NCBI RefSeq assembly: GCF_932294415.1
Contig: NC_065537.1
Span: forward strand, 49,210,302 to 49,274,301
Source of the DNA: Quercus robur
Lineage: Eukaryota > Streptophyta > Magnoliopsida > Fagales > Fagaceae
Length of the DNA: 64,000 nt
Reading direction: 5' to 3'
The notes beneath the pieces are model-generated. The model searched no databases and was not told where the DNA came from. It saw nothing but the letters and a program-made list of their open reading frames with translations. Each line of letters begins with the position of its first letter. Positions within the stretch are counted from its first letter, which is position 1. Of this stretch, positions 12,181-24,719 are shown piece after piece. The position numbers and the translations under genes are program-made.

Positions 12181-12910
12181 AACCTAGAGCCTTTTCAACT
12201 GAAATCCTTTGTAAAACCCTTTCTATTCACTGTTTAAACTTTTTTGTTTTTCTTTTCCTTTTGTTACACGATGTCAATTTCCTGTCTCCCTACATTTTAG
12301 TTCTTTCCCCTTCCCCTTCAATACTTACACATTCTCCCCTCGTTTTAGTTCTCCCCTTCCCCACCTTTTGTTCTACGGTTTCACATTAAATTCACGATAG
12401 CCTCACTCCCTTCTAACGGCAGCCTCTCTGTCTTCCTTCCTTCTTGTCTTTCTCTCTTCACATTATATAAATACTGATAGAAGCTGCTAAGGTATCTCTA
12501 AATTTCAATTCTTTTTGTGCTCTATTCTTTTGTTTGATTTTTTTTCCCCTTCTTATTGCCTCTTTCGTTCTTTAAGGTATTGAATTTTTTATTGCTGGGT
12601 TTTTTAATTGGAGCTCTACCTCTTTTGCATCTGTTTGTTTTGAGTTTTTAAATTGCTGGATTTTAAATTTTCTGTGATTCCAACGACTTAGTGCGACTCT
12701 GAGTTCTTAGTGTAGTACTGTGGTGTTTGCTTCCACTGTTTGTTTAGTGTGACTCTAAATTCCTGGTGTTTGAATTTTCTGCAGTAATTTTTCTGCACAA
12801 TTGTGTTTATTATGGTCTTTGGTTTAGACATGGTTTATTCCAGCAGTAGTGATGAAACTGTTCCGCTTTGGGACTACCATATGTTCAGTCATCAATGTGC
12901 TAATGTGATA

Positions 12911-13391
12911 ACATTGGTGACACAAAAATGAGTAATGTTTTGCTCTCAATGATTTGTTCTTATTTTTCTATTATCACTTTTTTTTTTCTTTTGTTCATTT
13001 TTCATTTGCTTAGTTCAAGATGTGATTTAGATTTGGCATGTTGGTGCTATTGTGGGTGTGGATATCGAAACAGGTGTTGAATACCATCTTAATGGACTTG
13101 CTACCTAGGAAGTTGTTAACGAATTGCTTTTCAACATTGGTGACATTATAATGAGTAATGTTTTGCTCTCAATGTGTTGTGAAGGTGAACATTAACAAAG
13201 TAATGATTTATTCTTATTTTGCTATTGTCACTTTCTTTCTTTTTTCCTTTTGTTCATTTTTCATTTGCTCACTTCAAAATGTGATCTAGATTTGGCATAT
13301 TGTTACTGTTATGGGTGTGGATACCAAAACAGGTGCTAAATACAATCTTAATGGACCTGCTGCCTAGGAAGTTGTTAACGAATTGTTTTTA
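12911..13391 (+). repeat. two-copy direct repeat, about 220-260 bp
   Basis: Unit 1 (12911-13133) and unit 2 (13134-13391) share ACATTGGTGAC, GAGTAATGTTTTGCTCTCAA, TTTTGTTCATTTTTCATTTG, TAGATTTGGCAT, GGTGTGGATA and GAAGTTGTTAACGAATTG in order. Unit 2 has an extra 20-30 bases near 13185. Translated, both give a short similar peptide around TGxxYxLNG, so this may be a duplicated captured exon of a gene I do not recognise. Confidence 0.7.
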
Positions 13392-15246
13392 GCTGAGGTA
13401 GAGGGTAGTCCTAAACTTCTTGGCTAACCATTTATCGTTGGAATTGGACTTTTGGATTCATAAACGGGTTAGATGTGCATCAGTTATGTATCTGGTTTGA
13501 TAAATTAGATAATATTTTGTGATGCAATTCACTACCACCAGCACTGTCAGCATATATGCACATCCTAGCTACTCTTACAACACAAGATTCCTGGTGTTTG
13601 AATTTTCTGTAGTAATTTTTCTACATAATTGTGTTTATCATGGTCTTTGGTTTAGACATGGTTTGATATTCATGGTTTCAATTTTAAGAATTTGTGAATT
13701 CATGAAACTCAAATCACTGTGCAAGCGTTTTTATGTTGTTAGCGTTAGAACATCCCTCACATGCTACTTTAACATCTATCTTAATTCTCAACCTATACAT
13801 TGGTGCTCTAGAAATCAATCAGGGTATGTATGTGGTTAGTGATGGATTTATTATATTGAACTTTATGCCAATGTCAACTGAGAATTCATTAGTGCTGGAA
13901 AAGTACTTTTCTATTTGTTTTGTTTATTTGATTTCTTTTATCATTCTTCTTTATGACTAAATCCTGTTATAAAAATTCTTTTTCTCATAGTGCCTTTGAA
14001 TTTTTTCCTCTAAAAGCCGGTTCATATGGAGTTCTTTTATCTCCAAAAAATATGGTGAAAAGGAAAGCACTAAAACAACAATTACTCCTCCAATTGATTT
14101 CTTTTTCATTTTCCTTTTAATTTAATTGTTCTGAGAGGTTTCAAATCTAATGTCTAAGCTGTGGACTGCAGAGAAATCATTCCTTCCAAAACGAGATATG
14201 GAGTGGTTTTTCTTTTGTCTTCAATAATTGATCTGGATATTAATTAATTTTCAACTACTTCAAAATTATTAATAATTTATTTATATATACAACTTATGCA
14301 GGGTTTATGTTTGGACGGCTCTTTTTTTGTTTCTTCTTGCAATATTCAATGCTTGCACTGTCATCAATAGATATCTAATTTAAGTTAGTGATATATAGTT
14401 ATATAAAATTATTAGTGATATAATTTTAGACTTTTTTATCAAATAAAATTAATACTAATTAATTGTTAAGGATAAGAATTGTTATTCAACTAAATAACAA
14501 ACTCATGCTGGTTGTGATATGGTGATATCTTAGAAATAGAATCATTTGGGGTCATATTAACTTCTCACCTACTCTACACTGCTTTAAAGAACATAAAAGC
14601 AAGGTTGTGGGTGTATGGCACAGATTTGTTAAGATAATGTCAAAGCTATTTATTGAATAGGTTACATGTTCAATCTAAAATTTACTACTTTGTTATGCAA
14701 AAGATATAGAATTATTCGATTGCTCTACAACTGTTATTTTACCATTAATGAAAGTAACTAACACATGTTAATTTATTTGCTACCCTCATCATTTGTTGAT
14801 CATTTAGATAGATGAAATATGTGATTGCTAATGAAAACTCTATAAAATTGTTTGAGACACTGCTAGGTTGGTAGATGAAAATTATGCATCACAAATCAAT
14901 TCAAATCAAGACATCTCAATAATGATACATTTTATAGAGGAGAACATTAAACGTAAGTTACAATTGAAATATATATTCAATACTATAAGAAATAAGTTTT
15001 ATAGTGGAGAGTATATGAAAGGCTTCTATTCACAACAACAACAACAACAACCAAAAAAAAAATTAAAAACTAAAAATAATTGCTAATAACTTAAACAATC
15101 ACTCATCCATAAAACAAGCAAAACACTATAAATTACAATACTAAACAACTTCAAAAATACAAACCAAAAATATCATTAAAATTCTTTCTATACAATCACA
15201 AAAATGAGCATACAACATGAATTACCTATAGAATTATTGCTCGAAA
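13392..15246. other. Helitron interior without recognisable genes
   Basis: AT-rich. Frames at 13519-13839, 13733-13960 and 14868-15086 show no family motif and are not called. Confidence 0.45.
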
Positions 15247-15449
15247 TCTAATACCATATATAATAGCAGAAGCCTTTAAAGAGGTGCTGCCACATTAGGA
15301 AAAAAGACCGCCTAAAATTCTGACACATATAAATTAAAAAGTGATAAATTATGTTATTTGACAATTTGCACACCGTTTAAAAGCTTCTCATTATAATTAA
15401 CAAAAAAATAACTGGTTTAAATGAAAGGACACACGGAAATAGAATAGAG

Positions 15450-15453
15450 AGGC

Positions 15454-15491
<38 letters not shown>
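15450..15491. repeat. (GA)n microsatellite
   Basis: An uninterrupted GA tract of about 40 bases inside the inner Helitron. Confidence 0.9.
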
Positions 15492-15493
<2 letters not shown>

Positions 15494-15668
15494 GATGAGG
15501 AAACAGAGATGAGAAGGAGACAGAGTTCATATGGCCGGCCGGCTATCACCATCATCTTCCCACCACCGTTCGTCCCTTGCTGGACTTAGGCTACCGGAAC
15601 CGGCACTGGTAACCTAAAGTTGCACGCATGATTTGAGATACGGACATAGAGAGAGAACTGTCACTGGT

Positions 15669-15669
15669 A

Positions 15670-15710
<41 letters not shown>
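15669..15710. repeat. poly(T) tract
   Basis: A run of about 40 T. No LINE or retrogene coding lies next to it on the minus strand, so its origin is unclear. Confidence 0.9.
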
Positions 15711-16062
15711 CCATTCTTTCTTAGATATGGGTATGAAATATGAATTAGTTTTGAGAAATTTGGTTGGATTGATTTGTATTTAGGTATTTGGGTTACATTA
15801 GGTTTTGATTTGATTCATTTGATTTGATTTAGTTTCTCAGTATACTAAAAACTTTTAGGAGTATTTGGATTAAATTAATTTTGTGTTTGATTTTGGTTTA
15901 ATTTTAGGGTATTTATAATTGGTTTTGGACAATCAATTTTAGGAGTCCAATAGTTCGAGAACGATAGAGAGAGAGTTGGTTAGACACAGGGTGCAGAGAG
16001 ATCGACCAATTAGAGATAAGTTTTGTCTTTCTGGTTTTTAAATTGATTTTTGTCTATTTGGT

Positions 16063-16330
16063 ATGGTGTACGAGGATGACTATGTGCTAGACTTTTGGGT
16101 TTGTTCTGATTTTGGTTTTGAAGGCCTACAAGACATTTGCAATGGTAGGAAGGTGATAAAATTTTGGGAGGGACAAGTGAGCTTGCAGGCGGGACATGGT
16201 TGGTTTGTAATTTGTACCAAGGATGGGAGTGTGGCTTTTCTCATAAATGTCAGGGAAGATTGGTCTCTGACAGAGGACAAGAGAAGAGGGGACTTCCCAG
16301 TTTTGTTCTTGTTGGTGTTTTTATTTTTAA
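16063..16330 (+). pseudogene. TANGO2/NRDE-family gene fragment in a Helitron
   Basis: One plus frame reads KVIKFWEGQ, then CTKDGSVAFLINVRE and KRRGDFPVLFL. The adjacent frame supplies SELAGGTWLVCN. Read together in order, these match the N-terminal core of TANGO2 (NRDE/DUF833) proteins, whose hallmark is GGTW-L followed by G-AFLTNVRE and RG-LP. Small frameshifts separate the pieces. The family's characteristic Met-Cys start and NRDE motif are missing upstream, and a TAA-rich AT stretch follows. It therefore appears to be a captured, non-functional exon pair. The cellular role of TANGO2 (lipid and haem handling, Golgi organisation) is known only for the intact protein. Confidence 0.6.
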
Positions 16331-17059
16331 ATCAACTTTTGTATTGCCTCACACTCTATCTACATAATTACCAAGTTCAGGTACTTCAATTTCTCTTTTT
16401 TATTTTTGGTTAATGTCATATGATATGATTTGCTGTAGCAGTTTTTTTGGTTGTTAGTGTGTGAATTGTATTAGCAAATCAATGAGCATGACTGCTGTTA
16501 AGTTGGCTGGTTTTGCATGTTAGACCAAGTGTTGTGCTTAAAACTGATAAAGACGTTCAAAGATCTAAATAAAAAATTTCTGCTAATTTACTATATAAAA
16601 ATAAATAAATAAATAACTGCAAATGTGCTATATTCATAGATCTTTGCATATAATCATAGAGTGAATTATGTCTTTTTGGAGGAACAATTAAATTGAAGCT
16701 CACTTATTTCAAAAATTTGATGTTTTCTATCTTGCAATAGGTTTTCTTATATAAAGGATATCTATCAGATGAGCAGTGTGACTATCTTACCACTTTGGTA
16801 CACCTTTTAATTTTTGAATTGATTCAAAAATATGTTTAGTCCTTAAATATAAATAGATGTTCTGGTTCTGCCGACTGAATATTCCAGTGACTAAAGTCTT
16901 AGTAATTTATATTTATAATTATTGGTTATTTATTCCTTAAGCTATTGGCATATCTGGCTGTATTGTAATGAGCTAGAAAATTGTTTTTCCTAACAAAATT
17001 GAAGTCATGGAAGCCTTGGCTGCTAGAAGGTCCGTGGTGTTATTTTAGATACTATGGAT

Positions 17060-17330
17060 GTGACTTAAGCTAGAAGGTCAAAAACACATTTGATTTTGTA
17101 CGAGATAAAAGTTAATGGATCTCAAGTTGAGATGTGCACCAAAAGTCAATCAAATGACGGAAATCTATTCAAAGTTCCTATTTCATATGAACCTGGTATC
17201 TCTAGCCTGCAAAGTTATAAGCAAGGGGATGCTACTGGAACAGCTGCAAATTGGACGCAGAATTTATCAATGTATCAGTTGCAAGTTATGGCTAAATTCC
17301 AAAATCCTGAAGAAAGTCATGGTCATTTAG
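17060..17330 (+). other. possible captured exon, unrecognised
   Basis: A plus frame encodes about 80 residues (including FKVPISYEPGISSLQSYKQG) with a more coding-like composition than its surroundings. It is followed by imperfect GGTCATTTT / GGGTATTTC repeats to about 17480. It matches no family I know. Its position in the inner Helitron makes captured gene DNA plausible. Confidence 0.3.
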
Positions 17331-19202
17331 GTCATTTTTTAAAGGTTCTAAAGGTATTTCAATCATATTTTAGGTTTAGAGGGTATTTCAATCATTTTTT
17401 AGGTTTTGGGGTCATTTTTTAGATTTTAAGGATATCCCTGTAATTTTTGAAAGCTTTGGGGTTATATTGGTCATTTTCAAGTGTTGGGATGCGTTTTGGT
17501 AATTTTAATATATTTATGGGTATTTCGAAAATTTCAAAGGTTTTAGGAGTATTTTTATTTTATATATAATATATATATATTTGTCAATTATTAGGTAATT
17601 CGGTGGGGTTGTGTTGGGTTGGCTATGCCCATATGTGATGTTAATATTGCTTAATATAACGATGGAACTATCAAATGTGAGTAAAAAATAAGAAAACAAT
17701 CGAAGAAAAAAGGCACTTAAAGTTCTGTCACGTTTAAGTTAAAAAACGATAAGTTGCATTGTTTGGTAATGCTACAACACCGATTAAAAGCCTCCTAGCA
17801 TTGGTGAAGTTTAGAAGAATGCAAAAATTGTCAATATCCATATGCTTCAAGAAATTTATGGAAAAGGATTGTGCTAAAAAGTATCAACTAAATGTACATG
17901 GCTTTGGAAAAGAGTAGGTAGCTATAGATTTCTCTGTGAGATTTCACAAATGTAACTTTGATTTAGTGCCACCATCTTTTAGTTTTTTATGGGGCAGTAG
18001 AGTGATTGGTATTCATAAAACTCTACAATTTAAAATATCTTTTGTGTGGTTTTTGTATGTATACTTGAAATTAGTTGTCCTTTGTGTAGTTTAATTTGGA
18101 TAGCTATAATAAGAATCTTATAATCGTGACAACATAATTTGAATAATTGAGGTTTTTTGTATTTTCTTCATTTGACAATATTTAATGCATAAACACACCT
18201 TCAATTCTAAGGGAGTTTCTCATCATTTTAAAAAATAATAATAATTAAGAAAAATAAAAATAAATGGGAAGTTTTTTCCCTTTTTCTTTTTTTCCTTTTC
18301 ATTTTCTTTTTTTTTTTAAAAGCAGTTTATTTAATTTTAATTATCTATGGAGTTGTCATAATATTTTTATGATTTTACATTTTTGTCCATGAATAATAAA
18401 TAAAAGTAGTTCGTGAATTGCGCAGGTCATATGCTAGTATTTACTAATGTTGGAAGACAATCGCCAAAATTTTTAGGCAACATCAAAATGAGATACACAA
18501 TTTTGAATTCACAACTGATGTCTATTTCTTTCACATGAACTACTTTTTCTCTACTAATTACAATCTATCACGTTCAAAATTATGCCACAAAATATTGTAG
18601 TCCTATATTTTCTCTTTTTATTAACTTTATCCAATGAATTTGTGCACTGTTCTAGAGTCATTGTTATATTTTTGTATTAAAAAAAAAATGACTTCATGGA
18701 TCCAATATTGCAATTAATTCTAAACCAACCAAATGGAAAACAATTGCTACAAAACTATCGACAAATCCTTCGACATGCAACTTTTGGAACAAAAATTTCG
18801 TATCCCAAAAAAACCAAGCATGCAAGAAAAATGGAGTAGGTCATTGGGATCATGAATGCCCTTACCCTTATGAAAACAAAGAACTACATGTTACATGCAA
18901 AATGTGCTCAATTGACTTGGAAATGTACAAATTAGCCAATCGAGTATGGTAGAAATTTTGTTTCCAAAATAAAAATCTACAATAAAATTTCCTCATTATA
19001 TTTCGAATACAAATCTCTAATAATACAAAATTAATTCCATGACCAAAACCTCCAATCACCATGAATTTTGCAATATATTGGTCAAACATATATAATGCAA
19101 CTTGAGCAGCAATACATACAAAAATATTAATAATTAATAATATATAATAATAACACTGTCATAAACAAATTTATCATGTGCAATGCATGGGTCCGTGACT
19201 AG

Positions 19203-20485
19203 TTACATAAAGCAACAAGCAATTTCTTCTCTAGTCAAGTAGGCTCAACTTGAAAACAAAGTAGATTTTTGTTTGGGTGTGCAGTGAAGTGCAAGACCTA
19301 GATTTCAGACTGAAGTTGCCTTTAATTGGGACTATTCATTAGTATCCTTATGTTAAGCTTTACTTCTTTTTTTCTTTTTCTTTTTCTTTTTTTTTTTTTT
19401 TTTTTTTTTTAACTTTACCTTTTTAGACTATGCTAGGGGTGGTATCTGTGATAATATCTTCCACATGTTGTTAAGGTTACAACGTGTTATTTGACAATTT
19501 TTTTTTGTCACGTGGATTCATTATTGACATTACTTTTATTATACACAAATCACACGTTATGTTAATAGCTGTGAAAAAAAAATTCTTACTAATTTTATTT
19601 TTAAGCATTTGATCTTCTGCTGGAAAGAAAAATATTTATATTGACTGGAAAAATATTTTTAAATGTATATCATTTATCATTATGTAATAGAATGTTGCAA
19701 TAATCCATTCGCCACAAAAGTTGTAGTCTGTAGCCAATAGCCCAGAGTACAGTCTGAAAGTAAGTCCTAAGTAGAGAAGGAAAAACACTTTATCCAATTA
19801 CCATTTTTGTCCCAGATAAGCTCACCTGGAGCATGTCCAGGGGAGCCTTTAGCTACTACCATTTGTACTTAACAAAGGTTGGCAGAGGTGAACTCCATGA
19901 CTCCAGAACACCTTCCTTCTCTCTCTCCATTCCAAACGTAAGAGTTTTATCCTTTGGTTACCTTGCTTTTAATGACAGCGCCCTGGGGCATAATCAATAA
20001 GATATTATCACAGTAGTTCTTTCATAATACTGTAAATTTTTTTAGCTGTCATCATTTGCTAATTTTCATTAACGATATCATATAGCAACTTGTTTTCTGT
20101 CTATTTTAGATGTTCATCATTGGTTAATTACAAATTTGGTACCAGCAGCAGCTAGGATATTGTTTCGAATGAACATCTAGTGGCAAACCGGTAGGAGATC
20201 ATACCCAGATGGGAAAAAAAATGGTAAGATTATCAATCATTATTGATTATGGAAACTATCACCAGTAACACTGTACATCAATTAAGAGCTTTCCACCTCT
20301 TCCTTTTCTGGTGAGACAGACAGAGAAAGGTTGAAACAATATGGCACGGTTTTCTCTTAACAAGATGCTGAACTTTCTATTACAAGCTATATTGATGACT
20401 ATATATACGTATTTCATTTACCTATAGTACTAGTGGTTTTACCTGTACAAATGGTTAATCAGTCCTTGTGTTCAAACTCAAGCAA
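19203..20485. other. gene-free region upstream of the 20.5-kb fragment
   Basis: Contains a T tract at about 19388-19410. No frame with similarity. On the minus strand the part next to 20485 could be former 3' UTR of the VPS4 copy. Confidence 0.4.
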
Positions 20486-20611
20486 TCAGCCTTCTTCCCC
20501 AAACTCCTCCGTGAATCTCTCATACACCTCAAGATCAGCTTTACTTACAGTTGGCTTCTGTCTTGCAAGTACTTTATCAAAATCTGCTCTTGTGATTGGT
20601 GGTGGCTGGAT
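20486..20611 (-). pseudogene. VPS4/SKD1 last exon
   Basis: The minus strand reads CTTGCAG|ATC at an acceptor (AG at 20613-20612), then 41 residues: IQPPPITRADFDKVLARQKP, TVSKADLEVYERFTEEF, GEEG and TGA at 20488-20486. This is the C-terminal helix and tail of VPS4/SKD1-type AAA ATPases of the ESCRT pathway. The exon is intact with no stop or frameshift. No preceding exon of the gene is recognisable in the kilobase upstream (higher coordinates). It is therefore an orphan exon, or the end of a gene broken by insertions. The other VPS4 exon in this window, at 9899-10045, belongs earlier in the protein but lies downstream on this strand, so one collinear gene is ruled out. Confidence 0.7.
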
Positions 20612-21041
20612 CTGCAAGTCATACATTCCCCGAGCCAGTTACATTCAAGTCATTATATAAATTAAAAGAAGTGGATGAACGAGGCTAGAAAAGAAATACC
20701 ACAAATTGACCTTCCTCCAAAGAATTGGGTAATTTTGATGGAAGAGAAAATCATCATTGAATGTGCATTAATGAAATTGAATGAGGCACATAAGATAGAG
20801 GCATGCACTTTTTAAATCTCTCCCGACCCCCACCCCCATCCCCCCCTTCTCTTTTCCACTTTTTTCTTCAATCCTACTTTTCCGAAATTGACTAACTACA
20901 TAAGTTAAAGCATTGAATAAGTCTTTAATAAATCTATTTGGTAAGTTATTGATACCTAGCACTAAACATGATTATAGTGCTAATTTTGGCAATGATTTCT
21001 GTTCTATAGCTTTATGCAGTGTCCATTAATAATAGTAATAA
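20612..21041. other. gene-free spacer
   Basis: No gene seen. A C-rich stretch (CCCCCACCCCCATCCCCCCC) lies near 20826-20847. Confidence 0.45.
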
Positions 21042-24000
21042 TTTTTTTTTTTTTGATAAGTAACGTAAGAATGTTATTAATAATAGAAAAAGTGCCAATC
21101 CGAGTACATTGGGGATGTACTATGGGGGCACAAAACAAGAAACAAAAGAACAACGATCAAGAAAAATAGGAAAAGAAGAATAAGAAAAATGAGAAAAGAC
21201 CACACTCCAATCAAAGAGAGTGTGCAGGAAAAAAGACTTAATCTCTAGCAACGAATGTTCACAACCCTCAAAGCTTCTAGCATTTCTTTTACACCAAATG
21301 CACCAAATCAAGCAATAAGGCACTAATCTCCAAACATCAATGTGACAATGTCGTGCAAACTTTCCTTGCCAAGCCTCAAATAACTTAGGAACAGTATGAG
21401 GCATAACCCATTGAATACCAAACAAACAGAAAACCAAAGACCACAACTCCCAAGCAATGGAGCAATGAAGTAGAAGATGATCCACCCCCCCCCCCCCCCC
21501 CACATCTCTTACACATATAGCACCAATCAAACACTATCACACGTCTTTTACGAAGGTTGTCTATTGATAAGATCTTACCTAAGGAAGAAGACCAAGAAAA
21601 GATAGTCACCCATGGAGGAACTTTCGATTGCCATATCATTCTCCATGGAAGGAAACAACAGTAGGAGGATAAAAGGAACTATAATATCCTCTAACCTCAA
21701 AACCTCTATTCCTTGTAGGCTTCCAACAAACCTTATCTGGGCCAAACCCCCGCACTGTCGAAGAATAGACCAACCCCATAAACCGATCAAAGGCTTCTTC
21801 TTCCTAATCTTGGGGTGGACGACGAAATTACACATTCCAGTGAAACCTTCTAGCAGACCAACCCATAATTTCAACCACTGAGGAATCATTCGACCTACTA
21901 ATACAATAAAGCTCTGGAAAGGACTCTTGGAGAGTACAATCCCCGCACCACACATGCTTCTAAAATTTCACTCTAGTACCATCCCCCACATCATAAACTA
22001 GGAGTTTAGAGAAGTTCAACCAGCCACTTCTAATGTATCTCCACAGGTTGACCCCATAAGGACTTGTCACCTTTTTCGTACATCAACCACCCCAACTATT
22101 TGCCTCTATAACCCTCCTCCATAAAGCATCAGTCTCCATGCCATATCTCCACAACCATTTTCCTAGCAAGGCAAAATTAAAGCTTCCCAAACGTCTTATA
22201 CCCAGCCCTCCAGCTTGCAAAGGCTTACAGACCTTGGCCCAATTAACTAAATGAATGTTAGGTTCACCACCAATCCCATTCCACAGAAAATCTCTCTGTA
22301 ATTTCTCCATACGCTTTGCCACCTTACTCGGTAAAGGAAGAAAGGAAAGGAAATATGTAGGCAAAGACGAGAGTGAGCTTTTAATGAGTGTCACCTTACC
22401 CCCTTTAGATAAATAGATTCTCTTCCAGCCTGCTAATCTCCTCTCCATTCTCTCTAGAATAGGATTCCAAATAGATAAGTCCTTAAACTGAGCACCTAAT
22501 GGAAGACCCAAATATTTCAAAGGCAAAGAAGACTGCCCACACCCCAACAGACCCACCAAAGCCTCCAAATTGTGCCCCTCACCAACAGGTACCAACTTAG
22601 ATTTCCCTAAATTAATACGAAGCCCTGACACCTCCTCAAATCTAGCAAGAATTGTCCTCAAATTAGCAATCTGATAAGATTCAGCATCACAAAAAATTAG
22701 AGTATCATCTGCAAATAGAAGATGAGAAACCATCACTGATGTACCAGCTGTACTACCCATAAAAAAGCATGAGAATTGCCCAACGGAGGCAGCCACATCC
22801 AACATACGACTTAATGCCTCCATCACAATATCAAACAACAATGGAGATAATGGGTCCCCTTACCGAAGCCCCCTAGAACTTCCAAAGAAATTAGATGGAC
22901 TACCATTGATCAGAATGGAAAACTTTACAATTGAAATGCAATACCTTATCCATTTTCTCCATTTCTCTGAGAAACCACAACGCTGAAGCATGTACATTAA
23001 AAATTCCCAACTCACATGATCATACGCCTTCTCCACATCCAATTTACACAACACACTTGGAACTCCTAACTTTAATCTACTATCAATGCATTCAGAAGCA
23101 ATCAAGACGAAATCCAAAATTTGTCTACCCTTCACAAAGGCATTTTGTGAATCTGAAATAATCCCATGCGCCACCCTACGAAGCCGATTCGCCAACACCT
23201 TAGAAATAATCTTATAAATCCCACCAACTAAGCTAATAGGCCAAAAGTCCTTTACCTCCACAACATCCACTTTCTTAGGAATAAGGGCAAGAAATGAAGC
23301 ATTAAGACTCTTCTCAAACACCGCCTGAGTATGAAAATTGTGGAATACAGGCATAATTTTTTTTTCAAAACACCCCGGCAAGACTGGAAGAATGCCATGG
23401 AAAAGTCATATGGGCCAGGTGTCTTCTCACCATTAAAATCATTGATCACCCCAAACACCTCTTCCTCCTCAAAAGGCCTATCTAGCCAACTTGCATCTTC
23501 CACCGAGATACTAGAAAAATCCACATCATCTAAGATAGGTCTATGAGACACATCCTCAAAATAAAGCTGCCTACAGAACTGAGAGATACAATCTGCTATA
23601 TTTGCCGGGTCCAAAGACAACTCCCCATCCACCATAAGCCTATCAATAGAATTAACCCTCTTGTGAGAGTTAGCTATATGGTGGAAAAATTTATTATTCC
23701 TGTCTCCTTCCCTAACATAGAGAACTCTAGATTTCTGCCTCCAACATATTTCTTCCAACAGAGTAGCTTTTTTTAACTCATCACAAATTCTTCCCACTTC
23801 TACTGTTTCCTCTACTAACAAACCTCGACTATCCTCTATATTCTCTAGAACACTCAGGTCCTTCCACAATTTTTTAATTTGATCTTCAACGTGACAAACA
23901 CCTCCACATTCCCTCTTTTCAAATCATTTTTTAAGAGCTTTAATTTATTGGCTAGAACAAAACTCGATGCGCCACGAAACTGATAGGATTCCCACCAAGA

Positions 24001-24385
24001 CCGAACCCTATCTAGAAAACTCTCATCCTTAAGCCACATATTCTCAAATCTAAACGGCCTACTCCCTCTCTAGAAAGATCCACCCTCAAGGAAAATTGGA
24101 AAATGATCCGAGCACAACCTAGACATTCATCTTTGAGAAACTGTAGGAAATTTATCCTCCCAATCTACAGAAAACAAGAATCTATCTAGCCTAGCCTTCG
24201 AAGCAACTTTTCAAGAATTTGACCAAGTAAAAGTACCCCCTTGCAATGGCAGATCAATGAGACCCTGTTCCGAAATAAAATTAGAAAACTCCCACATAGC
24301 AGTAGTGAAAGAATTAGTCCCCAATCGTTCGGAAGGGAACCTAACCACATTAAAGTCACCACCCACACACCATGGAACACACCAC
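21042..24385 (-). mobile_element. L1-type LINE, 5'-truncated and decayed
   Basis: A minus-strand non-LTR retrotransposon. Its 3' end is the T13 run at 21042-21054, preceded on the minus strand by TTACTTATC, a common end of plant L1 elements. From its truncated 5' end it encodes the rest of the endonuclease ([13 protein letters not shown] with the catalytic GDFN, then CSDHFPIF), the linker, the reverse transcriptase ([20 protein letters not shown], then [27 protein letters not shown] and HLLFADDTLIFCD with the FADD catalytic pair) and a C-terminal zinc-binding region. The 5' UTR, ORF1 and the start of ORF2 are missing. Many frameshifts and stops break it, so it is inactive. Confidence 0.9.
22083..23869 (-). 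pseudogene. LINE reverse transcriptase remnant
   Basis: This is the best-preserved part of the minus-strand LINE, made of three overlapping frames. The segment at 23869-23252 holds the RT N-terminal part ([31 protein letters not shown]). The segment at 23381-22860 holds fingers/palm motifs ([28 protein letters not shown]). The segment at 22841-22083 holds the FADD box and the thumb (LPLKYLGLPLGAQFKDLSIW, RLAGWKRIYLSKGGKVTLIK). Breaks between the three are single-base shifts or stops (for example the TAA after SRGLR, where the family has RQGDPLSP). Confidence 0.85.
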
Positions 24386-24719
24386 TAGCTATTCAAGCCA
24401 CATTATATTATTATTATTTTCATACATTCTCCATGTTTGCAAAATTTTAAGATAATTAAAGATCAATAGTCACATATCAATCAGTTGTTTAAATTCAAAT
24501 TTTTGCCATTTAAAATAATGCATAAAAGATGAGTTTTTGATCAAACAATAAATAATATTCAATTAGCATTAAAATTTACATGCATATTAAAAAAATATAT
24601 AAAATATGTAATCTATTAGTAGGATTTTCAAAATATGAATTCAATAACAAATTATTAGATGGTAGAACATTACTTAGAATTACACTAGATGTAGCTTACC
24701 CAATCCTCTCTCTCTCTCT

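Larger units (their letters stand above)
15247..18437 (+). mobile_element. non-autonomous Helitron, inner (3.2 kb)
   Basis: The left end A|TCTAATACCATATATAATA is followed by the CAGAAGCCTTTAAAGAGG and GCTGCCACATTAGG phrasing seen at the start of plant Helitrons. The right end reads GTGAATTGCGCAGGTCATAT followed by GCTAG|T. A related 5'-like segment recurs at about 17690-17810 (CTGTCACGTTTAAGTTAAAA and ACCGATTAAAAGCCTCC against the 15310-15390 region), suggesting further nested or duplicated Helitron pieces. It carries a TANGO2-like fragment. No Rep/helicase is seen. Confidence 0.5.
11927..19202 (+). mobile_element. non-autonomous Helitron, outer (7.3 kb)
   Basis: The left end reads A|TCTATATTATATTAAAAG, the usual Helitron 5' TC start next to a host A. 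The right end reads GTGCAATGCATGGGTCCGTG followed by ACTAG|T, a Helitron-type CTAG terminus with a host T after it and a GC-richer foldback just upstream. Helitrons roll by a Rep/helicase protein and leave no target duplication. No Rep or helicase coding is visible, so it would depend on a partner. It contains a second set of Helitron ends (15247-18437), tandem repeats and a gene fragment. Pairing of the two ends is an inference. Confidence 0.5.

Noticed and set aside
15669..15710. LINE or retrogene tail
   Set aside because: No reverse-transcribed coding sequence or element end lies next to the poly(T) tract.
21042..24420. Target-site duplication for the minus-strand LINE
   Set aside because: Both flanks are ATTA-rich and look vaguely alike, but no convincing identical stretch was found.
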